This document shows positions 50,470-59,686 of a DNA stretch of 64,000 nucleotides, piece by piece. How positions within the stretch are numbered: the first letter of the stretch is position 1; the number at the start of each line of letters is the position of its first letter. The translations under genes and the position numbers were made by a program. The notes below the pieces were generated by a model. The model saw nothing but the letters and a program-made list of their open reading frames with translations, was not told the origin of the DNA and ran no database searches. Origin of the DNA: Streptomyces sp. R302 (lineage in GTDB: Bacteria; Actinomycetota; Actinomycetes; Streptomycetales; Streptomycetaceae); the NCBI RefSeq assembly GCF_012927245.1, contig NZ_JABBGE010000011.1, forward strand, positions 124,001 to 188,000. The letters run 5' to 3'.

Positions 50470-51855
50470 ATGAGCACCACGGAGCGTCCCAGGATCCTCA
50501 TCGTAGGCGGCGGGTACGTTGGCCTGTACGCCGCGCGGCGCATCCTCAAGAAGATGCGTTACGCCGAGGCGACCGTCACGGTCGTCGACCCCCGGTCGTA
50601 CATGACCTATCAGCCCTTCCTCCCCGAAGCCGCCGCCGGCAGCATCTCGCCGCGCCACGTCGTCGTCCCGCTGCGACGCGTCGTGCGCGGAGCCGAGGTG
50701 CTCACCGGCCGGGTCACCACCATCGACCAGGACCGCAAGGTCGCCACGATCGCGCCGCTCGTCGGCGAGGCGTACGAGCTGCCGTTCGACTACCTGGTCA
50801 TCTCGATGGGTGCCGTCTCCCGCACCTTCCCGATCCCCGGCCTCGCCGAGCAGGGCATCGGCATGAAGGGCATCGAGGAGGCCATCGGCCTGCGCAACCA
50901 CGTCCTCGAGCAGCTGGACAAGGCCGACTCGACCACCGACGAGGAGGTCCGCCGCAAGGCCCTGACCTTCGTCTTCGTCGGTGGTGGCTTCGCCGGTGCC
51001 GAGACGATCGGCGAGGTCGAGGACATGGCCCGCGACGCCGCGAAGTACTACCAGAACGTGTCGCGCGAGGACATGCGCTTCATCCTGGTCGACGCCGCGG
51101 ACAAGATCCTTCCCGAGGTGGGCCCCAAGCTCGGCCAGTACGGCAAGGAGCACCTGGAGAGCCGCGGGATCGAGATCTACCTGGAGACCTCCATGGACTC
51201 CTGCGTGGACGGCCACGTCGTGCTCAAGAACGGCCTGGAGGTCGACTCCAGCACCATCGTGTGGACCGCCGGCGTCAAGCCGAACCCGGCCCTCGCCCGC
51301 TTCGGCCTCCCGCTCGGCCCCCGCGGCCACGTGGACTGCAACGAGAAGCTCCAGGTCAACGGCATGGACTATGTCTGGGCCGCGGGCGACAACGCCCAGG
51401 TCCCGGACATGGCCGCGATCAAGGCCGGCGTCCCGGCCGAGCGCGCCTGGTGCCCGCCGAACGCCCAGCACGCCCTGCGCCAGGCCAAGATCCTCGGCGA
51501 CAACGTCGTGTCCGGCATGCGCGGCTTCCCGCAGAAGGAGTACAGCCACGCCAACAAGGGCGCCGTGGCCGGCCTCGGTCTGCACAAGGGCGTCGCCATG
51601 ATCGTCATGGGCAAGATGAAGATCAAGCTCAAGGGCCGTCTCGCCTGGTACATGCACCGTGGCTACCACGGCATGGCGATGCCGACCTTCAACCGCAAGA
51701 TCCGCGTCTTCGCCGACTGGACCCTCGGCATGTTCCTCAAGCGCGAGGTCGTCTCGCTCGGCGCCATGGAGACGCCGCGCGAGGAGTTCTACGAGGCCGC
51801 CAAGCCCGCCCCGGCCCCCGCCGCGGCCAAGGCGCCGGAGAAGGCCAAGGCGTAG
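50470..51855 (+). CDS. ndh: Type II NADH dehydrogenase (NDH-2)
   Basis: 461-residue membrane-associated flavoprotein that oxidises NADH and reduces menaquinone without pumping protons. FAD site: RILIVGGGYVGLYAARRI (about residues 8-25). NADH site: LTFVFVGGGFAGAETIGEVEDM (in part, about 160-180). Second FAD contact: MDYVWAAGDNAQVPD. Quinone-site residues lie in WCPPNAQHALRQAK (AQxAxQ-like), and the amphipathic C-terminus RGYHGMAMPTFNRKIRVFADWTLGMF (in part) attaches it to the membrane. The ATG at 50470 is the only sensible start for the FAD loop. Palindromes upstream suggest redox control. Confidence 0.96.
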   Translation: MSTTERPRILIVGGGYVGLYAARRILKKMRYAEATVTVVDPRSYMTYQPFLPEAAAGSISPRHVVVPLRRVVRGAEVLTGRVTTIDQDRKVATIAPLVGEAYELPFDYLVISMGAVSRTFPIPGLAEQGIGMKGIEEAIGLRNHVLEQLDKADSTTDEEVRRKALTFVFVGGGFAGAETIGEVEDMARDAAKYYQNVSREDMRFILVDAADKILPEVGPKLGQYGKEHLESRGIEIYLETSMDSCVDGHVVLKNGLEVDSSTIVWTAGVKPNPALARFGLPLGPRGHVDCNEKLQVNGMDYVWAAGDNAQVPDMAAIKAGVPAERAWCPPNAQHALRQAKILGDNVVSGMRGFPQKEYSHANKGAVAGLGLHKGVAMIVMGKMKIKLKGRLAWYMHRGYHGMAMPTFNRKIRVFADWTLGMFLKREVVSLGAMETPREEFYEAAKPAPAPAAAKAPEKAKA

Positions 51856-51872
51856 CACCACCCCGAGCAGTA

Positions 51873-51914
51873 CCGAAGGGCCGTCCGTCATCCGTGGTGC
51901 GGGCGGCCCTTCGG
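51873..51914 (+). terminator. Terminator after ndh
   Basis: CCGAAGGGCCG (51873-51883) pairs with CGGCCCTTCGG (51904-51914); the 20-nt interior can pair partly. Confidence 0.75.
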
Positions 51915-52031
51915 CGTGTTTTCGGCACGCTTTGCCGAGTCCTTGCGTCGCGGCGGGATGGGAAACCCCTACGGACGGTGTTCCCTTGGTGACGAACGAA
52001 GCTGGGGCAAGGACCACGGAGGTGTTTCACC

Positions 52032-53327
52032 ATGGCCGACGCCGCGACGCGGCTCGCGACCCTCGCCGAGGATCTGCTGGGAAGTCCCCTCCCGGTGCGC
52101 CTGCGCGCCTGGGACGGCAGCGAGGCAGGGCCGGCGGGAGACGGACCCGTGCTCGTGATCCGGGACCGCAAGGCGCTGCGCCGCATGATCTGGAAGCCCG
52201 GCGAACTGGGCCTGGCCCGCGCCTGGGTGGCCGGCGAGCTCGACGTCGAGGGAGACCTGTACGAGGCCCTGGACCGGCTCTCCGGACTGATCTGGGAGCG
52301 CGGCGAGGAGACTCGCGGCCTGCTCTCCTCCGTACGCGATCCGCGGATGCGGGCCGCCGCCGGGGCGCTGCTGAGACTCGCCGGACCGCTGCCGCCGCCG
52401 AAGCCGCCGGCCGAGGAGGCGAAGGGCCGCGGCGGCGGCCGGCACAGCAGGCGCAGCGACCGGCAGGCGATCAGCCACCACTACGACGTCGGCAACGACT
52501 TCTACGCGCTGGTCCTCGGCCCGTCGATGGTCTACTCGTGCGCCTACTGGACCGACGACGGGACCCTGGAGGAGGCCCAGCGGGCCAAGCTGGACCTCGT
52601 CGCCCGCAAGCTGGCCCTGAAGGAGGGCGACCGGCTCCTCGACGTCGGCTGCGGCTGGGGCTCGATGGCGATCCACGCCGCCCGCGAGTACGGCGCCCGG
52701 GTCGTCGGCATCACCCTCTCCCGCGAGCAGGCCGCCTTCGCCCGCAAGCGGATCGCCGAGGAGGGCCTCACCGACCGGATCGAGATCCGGGTCCAGGACT
52801 ACCGGGACGTCTCCGACGGGCCGTTCGACGCGATCTCCTCCATCGGCATGGCCGAGCACGTCGGAGCGGCGAAGTACCGGGAGTACACCGACCTCCTGTA
52901 CGGCCTCCTGAAGCCCGGCGGACGGCTCCTGAACCACCAGATCTCGCGCCGCCCGGAGCCCGACGAGGAGGCGTACGAGGTGGACGCCTTCATCGACGCG
53001 TACGTCTTCCCCGACGGCGAACTCGCCCCGATGGGCCGCACCCTGACGGCCCTGGAGGACGCCGGCTTCGAGGTCCGCGACGTGGAGGCGCTCCGCGAGC
53101 ACTACGCGCTGACGCTGCGCCGCTGGGTGGCGAACCTGGAGGGGCAGTGGGACCGGGCGGTCCGGCTGACCTCCCCGGGCCGGGCCAGGATCTGGCGGCT
53201 CTACATGGCGGCCTCGGCGGTCTCCTTCGAGCGCAACCGGATCGGCGTGAACCAGTTCCTGGCGGTGAAGACGCCGCCGTCGGGGGCGGGCGGGCTGCCG
53301 CTGCGGTCACGGGAGTGGACGGAGTGA
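52032..53327 (+). CDS. cfa: Cyclopropane-fatty-acyl-phospholipid synthase
   Basis: 431-residue enzyme that adds a methylene from SAM to cis double bonds of membrane lipids. The N-terminal lipid-binding region (about residues 1-120) has KPGELGLARAWVAGELDVEGD. A Pro/Gly-rich linker precedes the catalytic part: ISHHYDVGNDFYALVLGPSMVYSCAYW (in part), SAM motif LLDVGCGWGSMAIHAA (about 205-220), GITLSREQAAFA, SSIGMAEHVGAAKY with the catalytic Glu, and YVFPDGEL. The ATG at 52032 has GGAGG upstream. It is a full-length family member. Confidence 0.95.
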   Translation: MADAATRLATLAEDLLGSPLPVRLRAWDGSEAGPAGDGPVLVIRDRKALRRMIWKPGELGLARAWVAGELDVEGDLYEALDRLSGLIWERGEETRGLLSSVRDPRMRAAAGALLRLAGPLPPPKPPAEEAKGRGGGRHSRRSDRQAISHHYDVGNDFYALVLGPSMVYSCAYWTDDGTLEEAQRAKLDLVARKLALKEGDRLLDVGCGWGSMAIHAAREYGARVVGITLSREQAAFARKRIAEEGLTDRIEIRVQDYRDVSDGPFDAISSIGMAEHVGAAKYREYTDLLYGLLKPGGRLLNHQISRRPEPDEEAYEVDAFIDAYVFPDGELAPMGRTLTALEDAGFEVRDVEALREHYALTLRRWVANLEGQWDRAVRLTSPGRARIWRLYMAASAVSFERNRIGVNQFLAVKTPPSGAGGLPLRSREWTE

Positions 53328-53330
53328 CGA

Positions 53331-53364
53331 AAGGGCCGGGGTTCCCGTGGGAACCCCGGCCCTT
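53331..53364. terminator. Bidirectional terminator between cfa and the convergent ABC permease
   Basis: AAGGGCCGGGGTTCCC (53331-53346) and its perfect complement (53349-53364) leave only GT between arms, so the real loop is a few bases larger. It serves both convergent genes. Confidence 0.88.
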
Positions 53365-53378
53365 CCTCGCGCCCGGTG

Positions 53379-55910
53379 TCACTCCGCCTTGATGGCGGCG
53401 AGCATGTTCAGGCGGGCGGCGCTGCGGGCCGGCCAGAGCGAGGCGAGGACGCCGACCAGGGCAGCCAGGAGGAGGAAGATCCCGACCCGGTCCCAGGGCA
53501 CGACCAGGCCGTAGCCCGGCAGGCTCGACTCGAAGGTCTTGCCGATGGCCCAGGCGAGGAAGGTGCCGAGGCCGATGCCGACGATCGCGCCGAAGACCGA
53601 GATGACCACGGCCTCCAGGCGGACCATGCGCTTCACCCGGCGGCGGTCGAGACCGATCGCCCGGATCATGCCGATCTCCTGCTGCCGCTCGAAGACGGAC
53701 ATCGCGAGGGTGTTGACGACGCCGAGGACGGCGATGATCAGGGCCATCGCGAGCAGGCCGTACATGATGTTCAGGAGCAGGTTGATCGTCCCGCCGAACT
53801 CGTCACGGATGTCCTTGTGGTCCATGACGGTGATCGCAGGGTTGTCGCCCAGGGCCTTGATCAGCGCCTGCTCGCGGGCGTCGCTGGGACCGCCGTCGGT
53901 GGAGACGAAGATCTGCGGGATGTACTTCTCCGGGTCGTGCGCGTCGAGGATCCTCGCGTCGACGAGGACGGGGGAGAGGAACTCGCTGTCCTTGTAGACC
54001 GCGCCGACGGTCAGCGTGCCCTTCTTCCTGTCGAGGTACTCGACCGGGACGGAGGCGCCGACCTTCAGGCCGCGCTTGGCGGCGGTCTTCTCGGCGACGC
54101 CGATCTGTCCGTCGCCGAGGGCGGCGAGCGAGCCGTTCACGACGTCGACCTTGAGGACTTTCTCGATGTCACCGGGGGTGACGCCGGAGGCGGAGACGTA
54201 CGAGCCCTTGATCTCGAAGGCGCCGGCCTGCTGCGGGGAGACCGCGGTGACGCCCGGGGCCTTCTCCAGGGCCGTCAGGGTCTCCTGCGACAGGCCCTCG
54301 CCGCTGGCCATGGTGACCATGTAGTCGGCCTTGATCTGCTCGACCGTCATCTTGTCGAGGGCCTGGCCGGCGCTGACGCCGATGACGGTGAGGCCGGTGA
54401 CGAGGGTGAGGCCGATGGCGAGGGCGGAGGCGGTGGCGCCGGTGCGGCGCGGGTTGCGGACCGCGTTGAGGCCGGCGAGCTTGCCGGAGATCCCGAAGGC
54501 CTTCACGAAGAAGGGGCGGATCAGGGCGATCACGGGCCGGGACAGGAACGGGATCAGGATGATGACGCCGATGAGGGTGGCGAAGGCGCCGCCCGCGATC
54601 GTCATCCGGCCCTCGTCGCCGCCGGTGTCGGCGCCGAGCACGATCAGGACCGCGCCGATCGCGGTGATCGCGGCGCCGATCGAGTTCCGCACGACGAGCG
54701 ACTTGGCGTTCGGGGTGGCGTGGACGCTGTTCATGGCGGCGACCGGCGGGATCTTCGCTGCGCGGCGGCCGGGCAGCCAGGCGGCCAGCATGGTGATGAC
54801 GACGCCGACGCCGAAGGCGGAGAGCACCGGGGTGGCGCCGAGGACCAGGTCGCCGTCGGGGACCTTCAAGTCGAAGGCGGCCATGCCGGAGCGCAGGCCC
54901 ATGGCGAGCCCGATGCCGAGGACGTAGCCGACGGCGGAGGCGACCAGGCCGACGATGCCGGCCTCGGCGAGGACGGAGCGGGTGATCTGCTTGCGCGAGG
55001 CACCCACCGCGCGCATCAGGGCGAGCTCCTTGGTGCGCTGGGCGACCAGCATGGTGAAGGTGTTGGAGATCAGGAAGACGCCGACGAAGAGCGCGATGCC
55101 GGCGAAGGCGAGGAGCGTCTGGTTGAGCGCGCCGAGGCCGGACTCGATGTCGCGGGCCTGCTGGTCGGCGAGGGCCTGGCCGGTCTGCGCGGTGGCGGCC
55201 TTCGGGACGACCTTCAGGACCTCGTCGAGGAGCTTGTCGGCGTCGGTGCCCTGGGCGGCCGAGACGTTCAGGTCGGAGTAGTAGCCGGGCTTCAGGTACA
55301 GCTTCTGGGCGACCGGGGCGTCGAAGACGACGAGGCTGCCGCCGGCGCTGACGGCGCCGTCCTCCGTGGTGAAGACGCCGGAGAGGGTGTACTCCTTCAC
55401 CGGGCCGTTGGTGGCGACGCGGACCCGCTCGCCGACCTGGTAGCCGCCCTTGTCGGCGGTCTCCTTGTCGAGGGCGATCTGGCCCGGCTCGGTGGGGCCG
55501 TTGCCGGAGGTGAAGGCGAAGGACGGGTCCTTGCCGTCGGGGCCGGGGGCGAAGTTGGTGCCCCTGTTGGACCACCCGGCGCCGATCAGCCTGCCCTTCT
55601 CGTCCGGCACGCCGGCGAAGCCGTCGACGCGGGGCCGGACGCCGGTGACGCCGTCGAGCTTCGCGACCTTGTCGACGGTCGCCTGCGAGAGGCCCGGGTT
55701 CTTGGCGGCCTCCTCGGGGTTCGGCCGCATGCTGACGGCGACGGCGACGTCGTCGTAGCTCTTCGCGGACTGGGCCCGGAAGGCCTGGGAGAGGGTGTCG
55801 GTGAAGACGAGGGTGCCGGAGACGAAGGCGACGCCGAGCATCACGGCGAGCACGGTCATCAGCAGCCGCGCCTTGTGCGCGAGGACGTTGCGCAGGGCGG
55901 TACGGAACAT
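53379..55910 (-). CDS. FtsX/MacB-type ABC transporter permease (second system)
   Basis: 843-residue membrane protein paralogous to the permease at 1473-4046. It starts MFRTALRNVLAHKARLLMT and GVAFVSGTLVFTDTLS, the same opening as the first. Two extracytoplasmic domains alternate with two FtsX bundles, marked by RTKELALMRAVGASRKQITRS (in part) and RQQEIGMIRAIGLDRRRVKRM (in part). It ends WPARSAARLNMLAAIKAE. Its ATPase gene lies upstream on the same strand with a 58-nt gap. Substrate unknown. Confidence 0.93.
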   Translation of the reverse strand: MFRTALRNVLAHKARLLMTVLAVMLGVAFVSGTLVFTDTLSQAFRAQSAKSYDDVAVAVSMRPNPEEAAKNPGLSQATVDKVAKLDGVTGVRPRVDGFAGVPDEKGRLIGAGWSNRGTNFAPGPDGKDPSFAFTSGNGPTEPGQIALDKETADKGGYQVGERVRVATNGPVKEYTLSGVFTTEDGAVSAGGSLVVFDAPVAQKLYLKPGYYSDLNVSAAQGTDADKLLDEVLKVVPKAATAQTGQALADQQARDIESGLGALNQTLLAFAGIALFVGVFLISNTFTMLVAQRTKELALMRAVGASRKQITRSVLAEAGIVGLVASAVGYVLGIGLAMGLRSGMAAFDLKVPDGDLVLGATPVLSAFGVGVVITMLAAWLPGRRAAKIPPVAAMNSVHATPNAKSLVVRNSIGAAITAIGAVLIVLGADTGGDEGRMTIAGGAFATLIGVIILIPFLSRPVIALIRPFFVKAFGISGKLAGLNAVRNPRRTGATASALAIGLTLVTGLTVIGVSAGQALDKMTVEQIKADYMVTMASGEGLSQETLTALEKAPGVTAVSPQQAGAFEIKGSYVSASGVTPGDIEKVLKVDVVNGSLAALGDGQIGVAEKTAAKRGLKVGASVPVEYLDRKKGTLTVGAVYKDSEFLSPVLVDARILDAHDPEKYIPQIFVSTDGGPSDAREQALIKALGDNPAITVMDHKDIRDEFGGTINLLLNIMYGLLAMALIIAVLGVVNTLAMSVFERQQEIGMIRAIGLDRRRVKRMVRLEAVVISVFGAIVGIGLGTFLAWAIGKTFESSLPGYGLVVPWDRVGIFLLLAALVGVLASLWPARSAARLNMLAAIKAE

Positions 55911-55968
55911 GGATGAGGTCCTGGAGGAAGGCGGGACGGAAGTCAGGTGCGGGGCCGGCGTGTCCGCG

Positions 55969-56739
55969 TCAGCTCGTACGGCCCTTGGCGTCGAAGGCCT
56001 TCATGCGGTCGAGAACGCCGTCGGCGGTGGGACGCAGCATCTCGTCGACGATCCGGCCGTCCGCCAGGAAGATCACGCGGTCGGCGTAGGAGGCGGCGAC
56101 GGGGTCGTGGGTGACCATGACGACGGTCTGGCCGAGCTCGCGCACCGAGTTCCGGAGGAAGCCGAGGACCTCGGCGCCGGAGCGGGAGTCCAGGTTTCCG
56201 GTGGGCTCGTCACCGAAGATGATCTCCGGCTGGGAGGCGAGGGCGCGGGCGACGGCGACGCGCTGCTGCTGGCCGCCGGAGAGCTCGGTCGGGCGGTGCT
56301 TGAGGCGGCCGGAGAGGCCGAGCATGTCGATGACCTTCTGGACCCACGCCTGGTCCGCCTTGCGGCCGGCGATGTCCATGGGGAGCGTGATGTTCTCCAT
56401 GGCGGTGAGGGTCGGCAGCAGGTTGAACGCCTGGAAGATGAAGCCGATCTTGTCCCGGCGGAGCTGGGTGAGCTGCTTGTCCTTGAGGGAGGAGAGCTCG
56501 GTGTCGCCGATCCGGACCGAACCGGAGGAGAAGGAGTCGAGGCCGGCGACGCAGTGCATGAGCGTCGACTTGCCGGAGCCGGAGGGGCCCATGATCGCGG
56601 TGAACTCGCCCTGGCGGAAGTCCACGCTGACCCGGTCGAGCGCGATCACCTGGGTCTCGCCCTGGCCGTAGACCTTCGTGAGTTCCGTGGCGCGGGCGGC
56701 CACGGCGGTGGCGCGGGGCACGGTGGGAGTGGTGGTCAC
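55969..56739 (-). CDS. ABC transporter ATP-binding protein (second system)
   Basis: 256-residue ATPase, very similar to the one at 688-1476. Motifs: Walker A GPSGSGKST, Q-loop FIFQAFNLLPTL, signature LSGGQQQRVAVARAL, Walker B IIFGDEPTGNLDS, H-loop VMVTHDPVAASY. The start is the GTG at 56739 (VTTTPTVPRATAVAARATEL) with AGGAG 7 nt upstream; the open frame continues 100 codons further but without family character. It drives the permease encoded just downstream. Confidence 0.94.
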   Translation of the reverse strand: MTTTPTVPRATAVAARATELTKVYGQGETQVIALDRVSVDFRQGEFTAIMGPSGSGKSTLMHCVAGLDSFSSGSVRIGDTELSSLKDKQLTQLRRDKIGFIFQAFNLLPTLTAMENITLPMDIAGRKADQAWVQKVIDMLGLSGRLKHRPTELSGGQQQRVAVARALASQPEIIFGDEPTGNLDSRSGAEVLGFLRNSVRELGQTVVMVTHDPVAASYADRVIFLADGRIVDEMLRPTADGVLDRMKAFDAKGRTS

Positions 56740-57141
56740 GTGGGGACTCCTGTCACGACGGTCGATCGGCAGAGGGGAAACCCGGTGTTCCGGGAACCAG
56801 TCCATCGTTTCGAACGTTCTTGTCGCGGTCGTCCGCCCACGTGCCCGTTCCCGGGGCCCTCTCGGGTCGGACCACGACCCGCCCGCCTCCTCCTCTGGTA
56901 TGACGGCGACCCCGACGAGGGGGCCGCGGCGGAAGGTGACACACCTGCGGCGAGATCTGGTCATTCCGGGGGTGACCGCTTTGCGCCCGCGACCTCGGTC
57001 GAAGTTCGCGAAAACGCCGCCGACCTGCGCTGACGCACCCTCAGACGTCAATAAAATAAGACAACATCGCTCCCTCGTTACCGCTGAACGGGGGAAGGGC
57101 CCCGATAGGCTCCTGTGCTAACGCGGAGCAATCGCGAGCAC
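56740..57141. other. Divergent intergenic region between the ABC operon and the tRNA gene
   Basis: About 400 bp without a credible gene. The part near 57045-57070 is AT-rich (AATAAAATAAGACAAC). TAGGCT at 57106-57111 fits a -10 element for the tRNA about 30 nt downstream; its -35 is not clear. I see no terminator or repeat in the rest. Confidence 0.5.
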
Positions 57142-57227
57142 GCCCGGATGGTGGAATAGCAGACACGGCGAGCTTAAACCTCGCTGGCCTTCGGGCCGTA
57201 CCGGTTCAAGTCCGGTTCCGGGCACCA
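57142..57227 (+). tRNA. bldA: tRNA-Leu (anticodon TAA), bldA
   Basis: The acceptor stem GCCCGGA (57142-57148) pairs with TCCGGGC (57217-57223), followed by A and an encoded CCA. The D arm contains TGGTGGAATAGCAGACACGG-like sequence. The anticodon stem GCGAG/CTCGC holds the loop CTTAAAC, giving anticodon TAA (UAA), and a long class II variable arm (TGGCCTTCGGGCC) and the T arm CCGGTTCAAGTCCGG follow. This tRNA reads UUA, the rarest codon in Streptomyces; bldA controls development and antibiotic genes that carry TTA codons. I noticed no in-frame TTA codon in the genes of this window, but did not count exhaustively. Confidence 0.95.
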
Positions 57228-57412
57228 CTCGGGCCCCAGGAGACCCTGTGGCCCGGCCCACGGCCCCTCCCCGCACCCCCTCCCCGCACCTCCCCCCGCA
57301 CCCCTCCTCCCGCCGCCCGAAAGATCCTCCCCGGGCACTAGAGAGTTTCTTTTGCCTACGCATTACTCTTGACGCAAGGTCGCGCCAGTGCGGCCGTCCA
57401 TGGAGGAGTGAG

Positions 57413-58318
57413 ATGAGGAGCAGCAACCCGGTCTTCTCGCGACGGGGGTTCAGCCGCGACAACGGCTACGCGGGCTTCAACGCGCAGCAGCCGCAGGCCG
57501 GGGGCCCCGCCGTCGGAACGAACCCGTACGCGACCGGCACCCCGTACGCCGACGGTGCGACGGCCAACCCGTACGCCACCAACCCCTACGCGCCGCAGGA
57601 CGTCCAGACGGGCGCCCCGCAGCAGGCGCGCGGCAATGTGATGACGATCGACGACGTCGTGAGCCGTACGGCCATGACGCTCGGCACGGTCGTGCTCACC
57701 GCCGTCCTGTCGTGGTTCCTGCTGCCGGTCGACGCGGCGAACGTCAACAAGTCGTACGGCATCGCCGTCGGCGCCGCCCTGGTGGCGCTCGTCCTGGCGC
57801 TGGTGCAGTCCTTCAAGCGCAAGCCGGCGCCGGCGCTGATCCTGGGCTACGCGGCCTTCGAGGGCGTCTTCCTCGGTGTGATCTCGGCCGCCGTCTCGAC
57901 GTACATCGCCGACGGCGTGGTCACCCAGGCCGTGCTCGGCACCATGGCGGTCTTCGCCGGCGTGCTCATCGCGTACAAGATGGGCTGGATCCGGGTCAAC
58001 CGCCGCTTCACCGGCTTCGTGATGGCCGCGGCCATGGGCTTCATGCTGCTCATGGTGGTCAACCTGCTGTTCTCCGTCTTCGCCGGCGGTGACGGCCTCG
58101 GCTTCCGCAGCGGTGGCCTCGGCATCCTCTTCGGTGTCATCGGCATCATCCTGGGCGCCTGCTTCCTCGCCCTCGACTTCAAGCAGGTCGAGGACGGCGT
58201 CACCTACGGCGCTCCGCGCGAGGAGGCCTGGCTGGCCGCCTTCGGTCTCACCATGACGCTGGTCTGGATCTACCTGGAGATGCTGCGTCTCCTGTCGATC
58301 CTCCAGGGCGACGACTGA
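57413..58318 (+). CDS. Bax inhibitor-1 / YccA family membrane protein
   Basis: 301-residue protein. A Gln/Pro/Tyr-rich cytoplasmic start with NPYATGTPYADG-type repeats (about residues 20-65) precedes MTIDDVVSRTAMTLG and seven hydrophobic helices. Typical pieces are LGYAAFEGVFLGVISAAVSTYI, VTQAVLGTMAVFAGVLIAYKMG and FGLTMTLVWIYLEMLRLLSIL (each in part). This matches actinobacterial Bax inhibitor-1/YccA proteins, thought to be ion channels or protease regulators; the role in Streptomyces is unknown. The ATG has GGAGGAG 4-10 nt upstream. Confidence 0.94.
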   Translation: MRSSNPVFSRRGFSRDNGYAGFNAQQPQAGGPAVGTNPYATGTPYADGATANPYATNPYAPQDVQTGAPQQARGNVMTIDDVVSRTAMTLGTVVLTAVLSWFLLPVDAANVNKSYGIAVGAALVALVLALVQSFKRKPAPALILGYAAFEGVFLGVISAAVSTYIADGVVTQAVLGTMAVFAGVLIAYKMGWIRVNRRFTGFVMAAAMGFMLLMVVNLLFSVFAGGDGLGFRSGGLGILFGVIGIILGACFLALDFKQVEDGVTYGAPREEAWLAAFGLTMTLVWIYLEMLRLLSILQGDD

Positions 58319-58338
58319 CGCACCCCGTGACTCGGGGG

Positions 58339-58374
58339 AAGGGCCCGTCCGGCACCCGCCGGGCGGGCCCTTTC
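58339..58374 (+). terminator. Terminator after the Bax inhibitor-1 gene
   Basis: AAGGGCCCGTCCGGC (58339-58353) and GCCGGGCGGGCCCTT (58358-58372) form a 15-bp stem with one G-U pair, ACCC loop and a short T-run. Confidence 0.88.
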
Positions 58375-58391
58375 GCGTGCGCGGGGGGCGG

Positions 58392-58397
58392 TAGGGT
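58392..58397 (+). promoter_or_regulatory. -10 element TAGGGT of a leaderless promoter
   Basis: TAGGGT ends 7 nt before the GTG at 58405, directly after the terminator of the preceding gene. Confidence 0.5.
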
Positions 58398-58404
58398 CGG
58401 CCGG

Positions 58405-58734
58405 GTGCTGGATACGAGTGAACTGACCGCCGCCGTGGAACGCTTCGCCGACCGGCTGCGGGCGGCCCCGCAGAGCCGCCTCCAGCGGGGGGCGGCGGCG
58501 GAGGGCCTCGCGCTGGCGCGGGAGCTGGCGGTGCGGGCGCAGCGGGTCGAGACGCCCGGGCTCGAGCCGCGCCTCGTCCCCGACGCGGGGGTGTTCGTGG
58601 TCGCGGACCAGCTCGCCGTGGCCGGTGTCGATCTGGCCGAGGCACTGCGAACGGCCCCGTCCCCCTCCCGCGAGCGGGAGCTGGGCGAGGCCGTGAGGCT
58701 GGTGCGGGAGGCGCTGGAGCGGTCGGGGCTGTAG
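58405..58734 (+). CDS. Small hypothetical helical protein
   Basis: 109-residue soluble protein, mostly helical, rich in Ala, Arg, Glu and Leu: VLDTSELTAAVERFADRLRAAPQ, LQRGAAAEGLALARELAVRAQ and GVFVVADQLAVAGVDLAEAL (in parts). No signal peptide or membrane segment. The GTG is supported by the TAGGGT -10 hexamer. Family not recognised; small conserved Streptomyces proteins of this type have no known function. Confidence 0.78.
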   Translation: MLDTSELTAAVERFADRLRAAPQSRLQRGAAAEGLALARELAVRAQRVETPGLEPRLVPDAGVFVVADQLAVAGVDLAEALRTAPSPSRERELGEAVRLVREALERSGL

Positions 58735-58840
58735 CGGCGGGGCTGTGAGCCCGGGTGCGGGTCCAGGCGCGGAAAGCCCGGGCCCGGCAAGGGGCGCCGT
58801 CCCGGCCCGCCACCCGGCGGTCGGAGGCGGCGCGGGAAAG

Positions 58841-59686
58841 TCAGAGGGACGCGATGACCCGGTCCGCCAGGATGTACACGTTTTCCTCGTCCGTGTCGCC
58901 GTAGGAGAAGGTCAGGGCGAAGGCGCCGGAGACGCCGGAGCCGCCGAGGAGGACCGGGGAGCGGCCGGCGCGGAGGGCGTCGGCGAGGCGCTCGGCGGTC
59001 TCGCGGTGGCCGGGGGTCATGCAGAGCGTCGTACCGTCGGCGAAGACGTACACGTCGAGCGTGCCGAGCGGGCCGGGGCGGACGTCCGTGAGGGCCGTGG
59101 CCGTGTCGGCCAGCTCCTCCAGGCGGGACACCGTGCGCTCGTGGTCCGTGACGACCGGCGTCTGCACCGGCACGAAGTCCGGGTGCGAGGGGTGCCGGCG
59201 GCGGGCGGCGGCCAGCTCCGCGGAGTCCTCGGGGTACTCGGGGTACTCGGGGAAGTCGTCCACCGGCTCGACGATGCCGTCGAGCGCCGCCGCCTCGGCC
59301 TCCATGGCCTCCAGGGCCATCGCCTCCAGGCCCACGAAGTCGGACTGGCGCGGGACGAAGACCCCGGTGGGCTCCTCGCCGCCCAGGCCGCCGAGGAGGG
59401 CGGAGGGCGCGTCGGCCGCGTCCCGGGCCTCCTGCGCCGCCCAGAAGGCCCGCGCCTCGGCGAGCTCGCGCTCGCGCTCCTCGGCCAGCGCCTCGGCGAC
59501 CGCGGCCCGTATCTCGGCGGCGGGCGAGGTGCGGGCCGCGGGGACCGTCACGCCGCGGTCGGCGGCGAGCTCGGTGCGCAGGGCGGTGACCTCCTTGCGG
59601 AGACCCCGCACGTGGTGCAGGGCAGCAGCGCCCACGGCCGTGGCAGCGGCCGTGGTCAGCAGCAGGGCAAGAGACATGGCGCTCAC
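58841..59686 (-). CDS. Hypothetical protein with N-terminal membrane anchor and coiled coil
   Basis: 281-residue protein. The N-terminal helix MSLALLLTTAAATAVGAAAL precedes a coiled-coil-like stretch HVRGLRKEVTALRTELAAD and an Ala/Glu-rich region EIRAAVAEALAEERERELAEARAFW (in parts). The middle has FPEYPEYPEDSAEL repeats. The C-terminal about 100 residues (LDVYVFADGTTLCMTPGHRETAERLADALRAG, in parts, ending YGDTDEENVYILADRVIASL) form a compact domain. GTG at 59686 has GGGAG upstream; an ATG at 59677 is an alternative. Family not recognised. Confidence 0.82.
   Translation of the reverse strand: MSAMSLALLLTTAAATAVGAAALHHVRGLRKEVTALRTELAADRGVTVPAARTSPAAEIRAAVAEALAEERERELAEARAFWAAQEARDAADAPSALLGGLGGEEPTGVFVPRQSDFVGLEAMALEAMEAEAAALDGIVEPVDDFPEYPEYPEDSAELAAARRRHPSHPDFVPVQTPVVTDHERTVSRLEELADTATALTDVRPGPLGTLDVYVFADGTTLCMTPGHRETAERLADALRAGRSPVLLGGSGVSGAFALTFSYGDTDEENVYILADRVIASL

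Noticed and set aside
56740..57051. N-terminal extension of the second ABC ATPase.
   Set aside because: No family similarity, and AGGAG precedes the GTG at 56739.
57230..57412. A second small RNA or ORF between bldA and the BI-1 gene.
   Set aside because: Only short C-rich sequence and an AT-rich patch; no conserved fold or start with a ribosome site.
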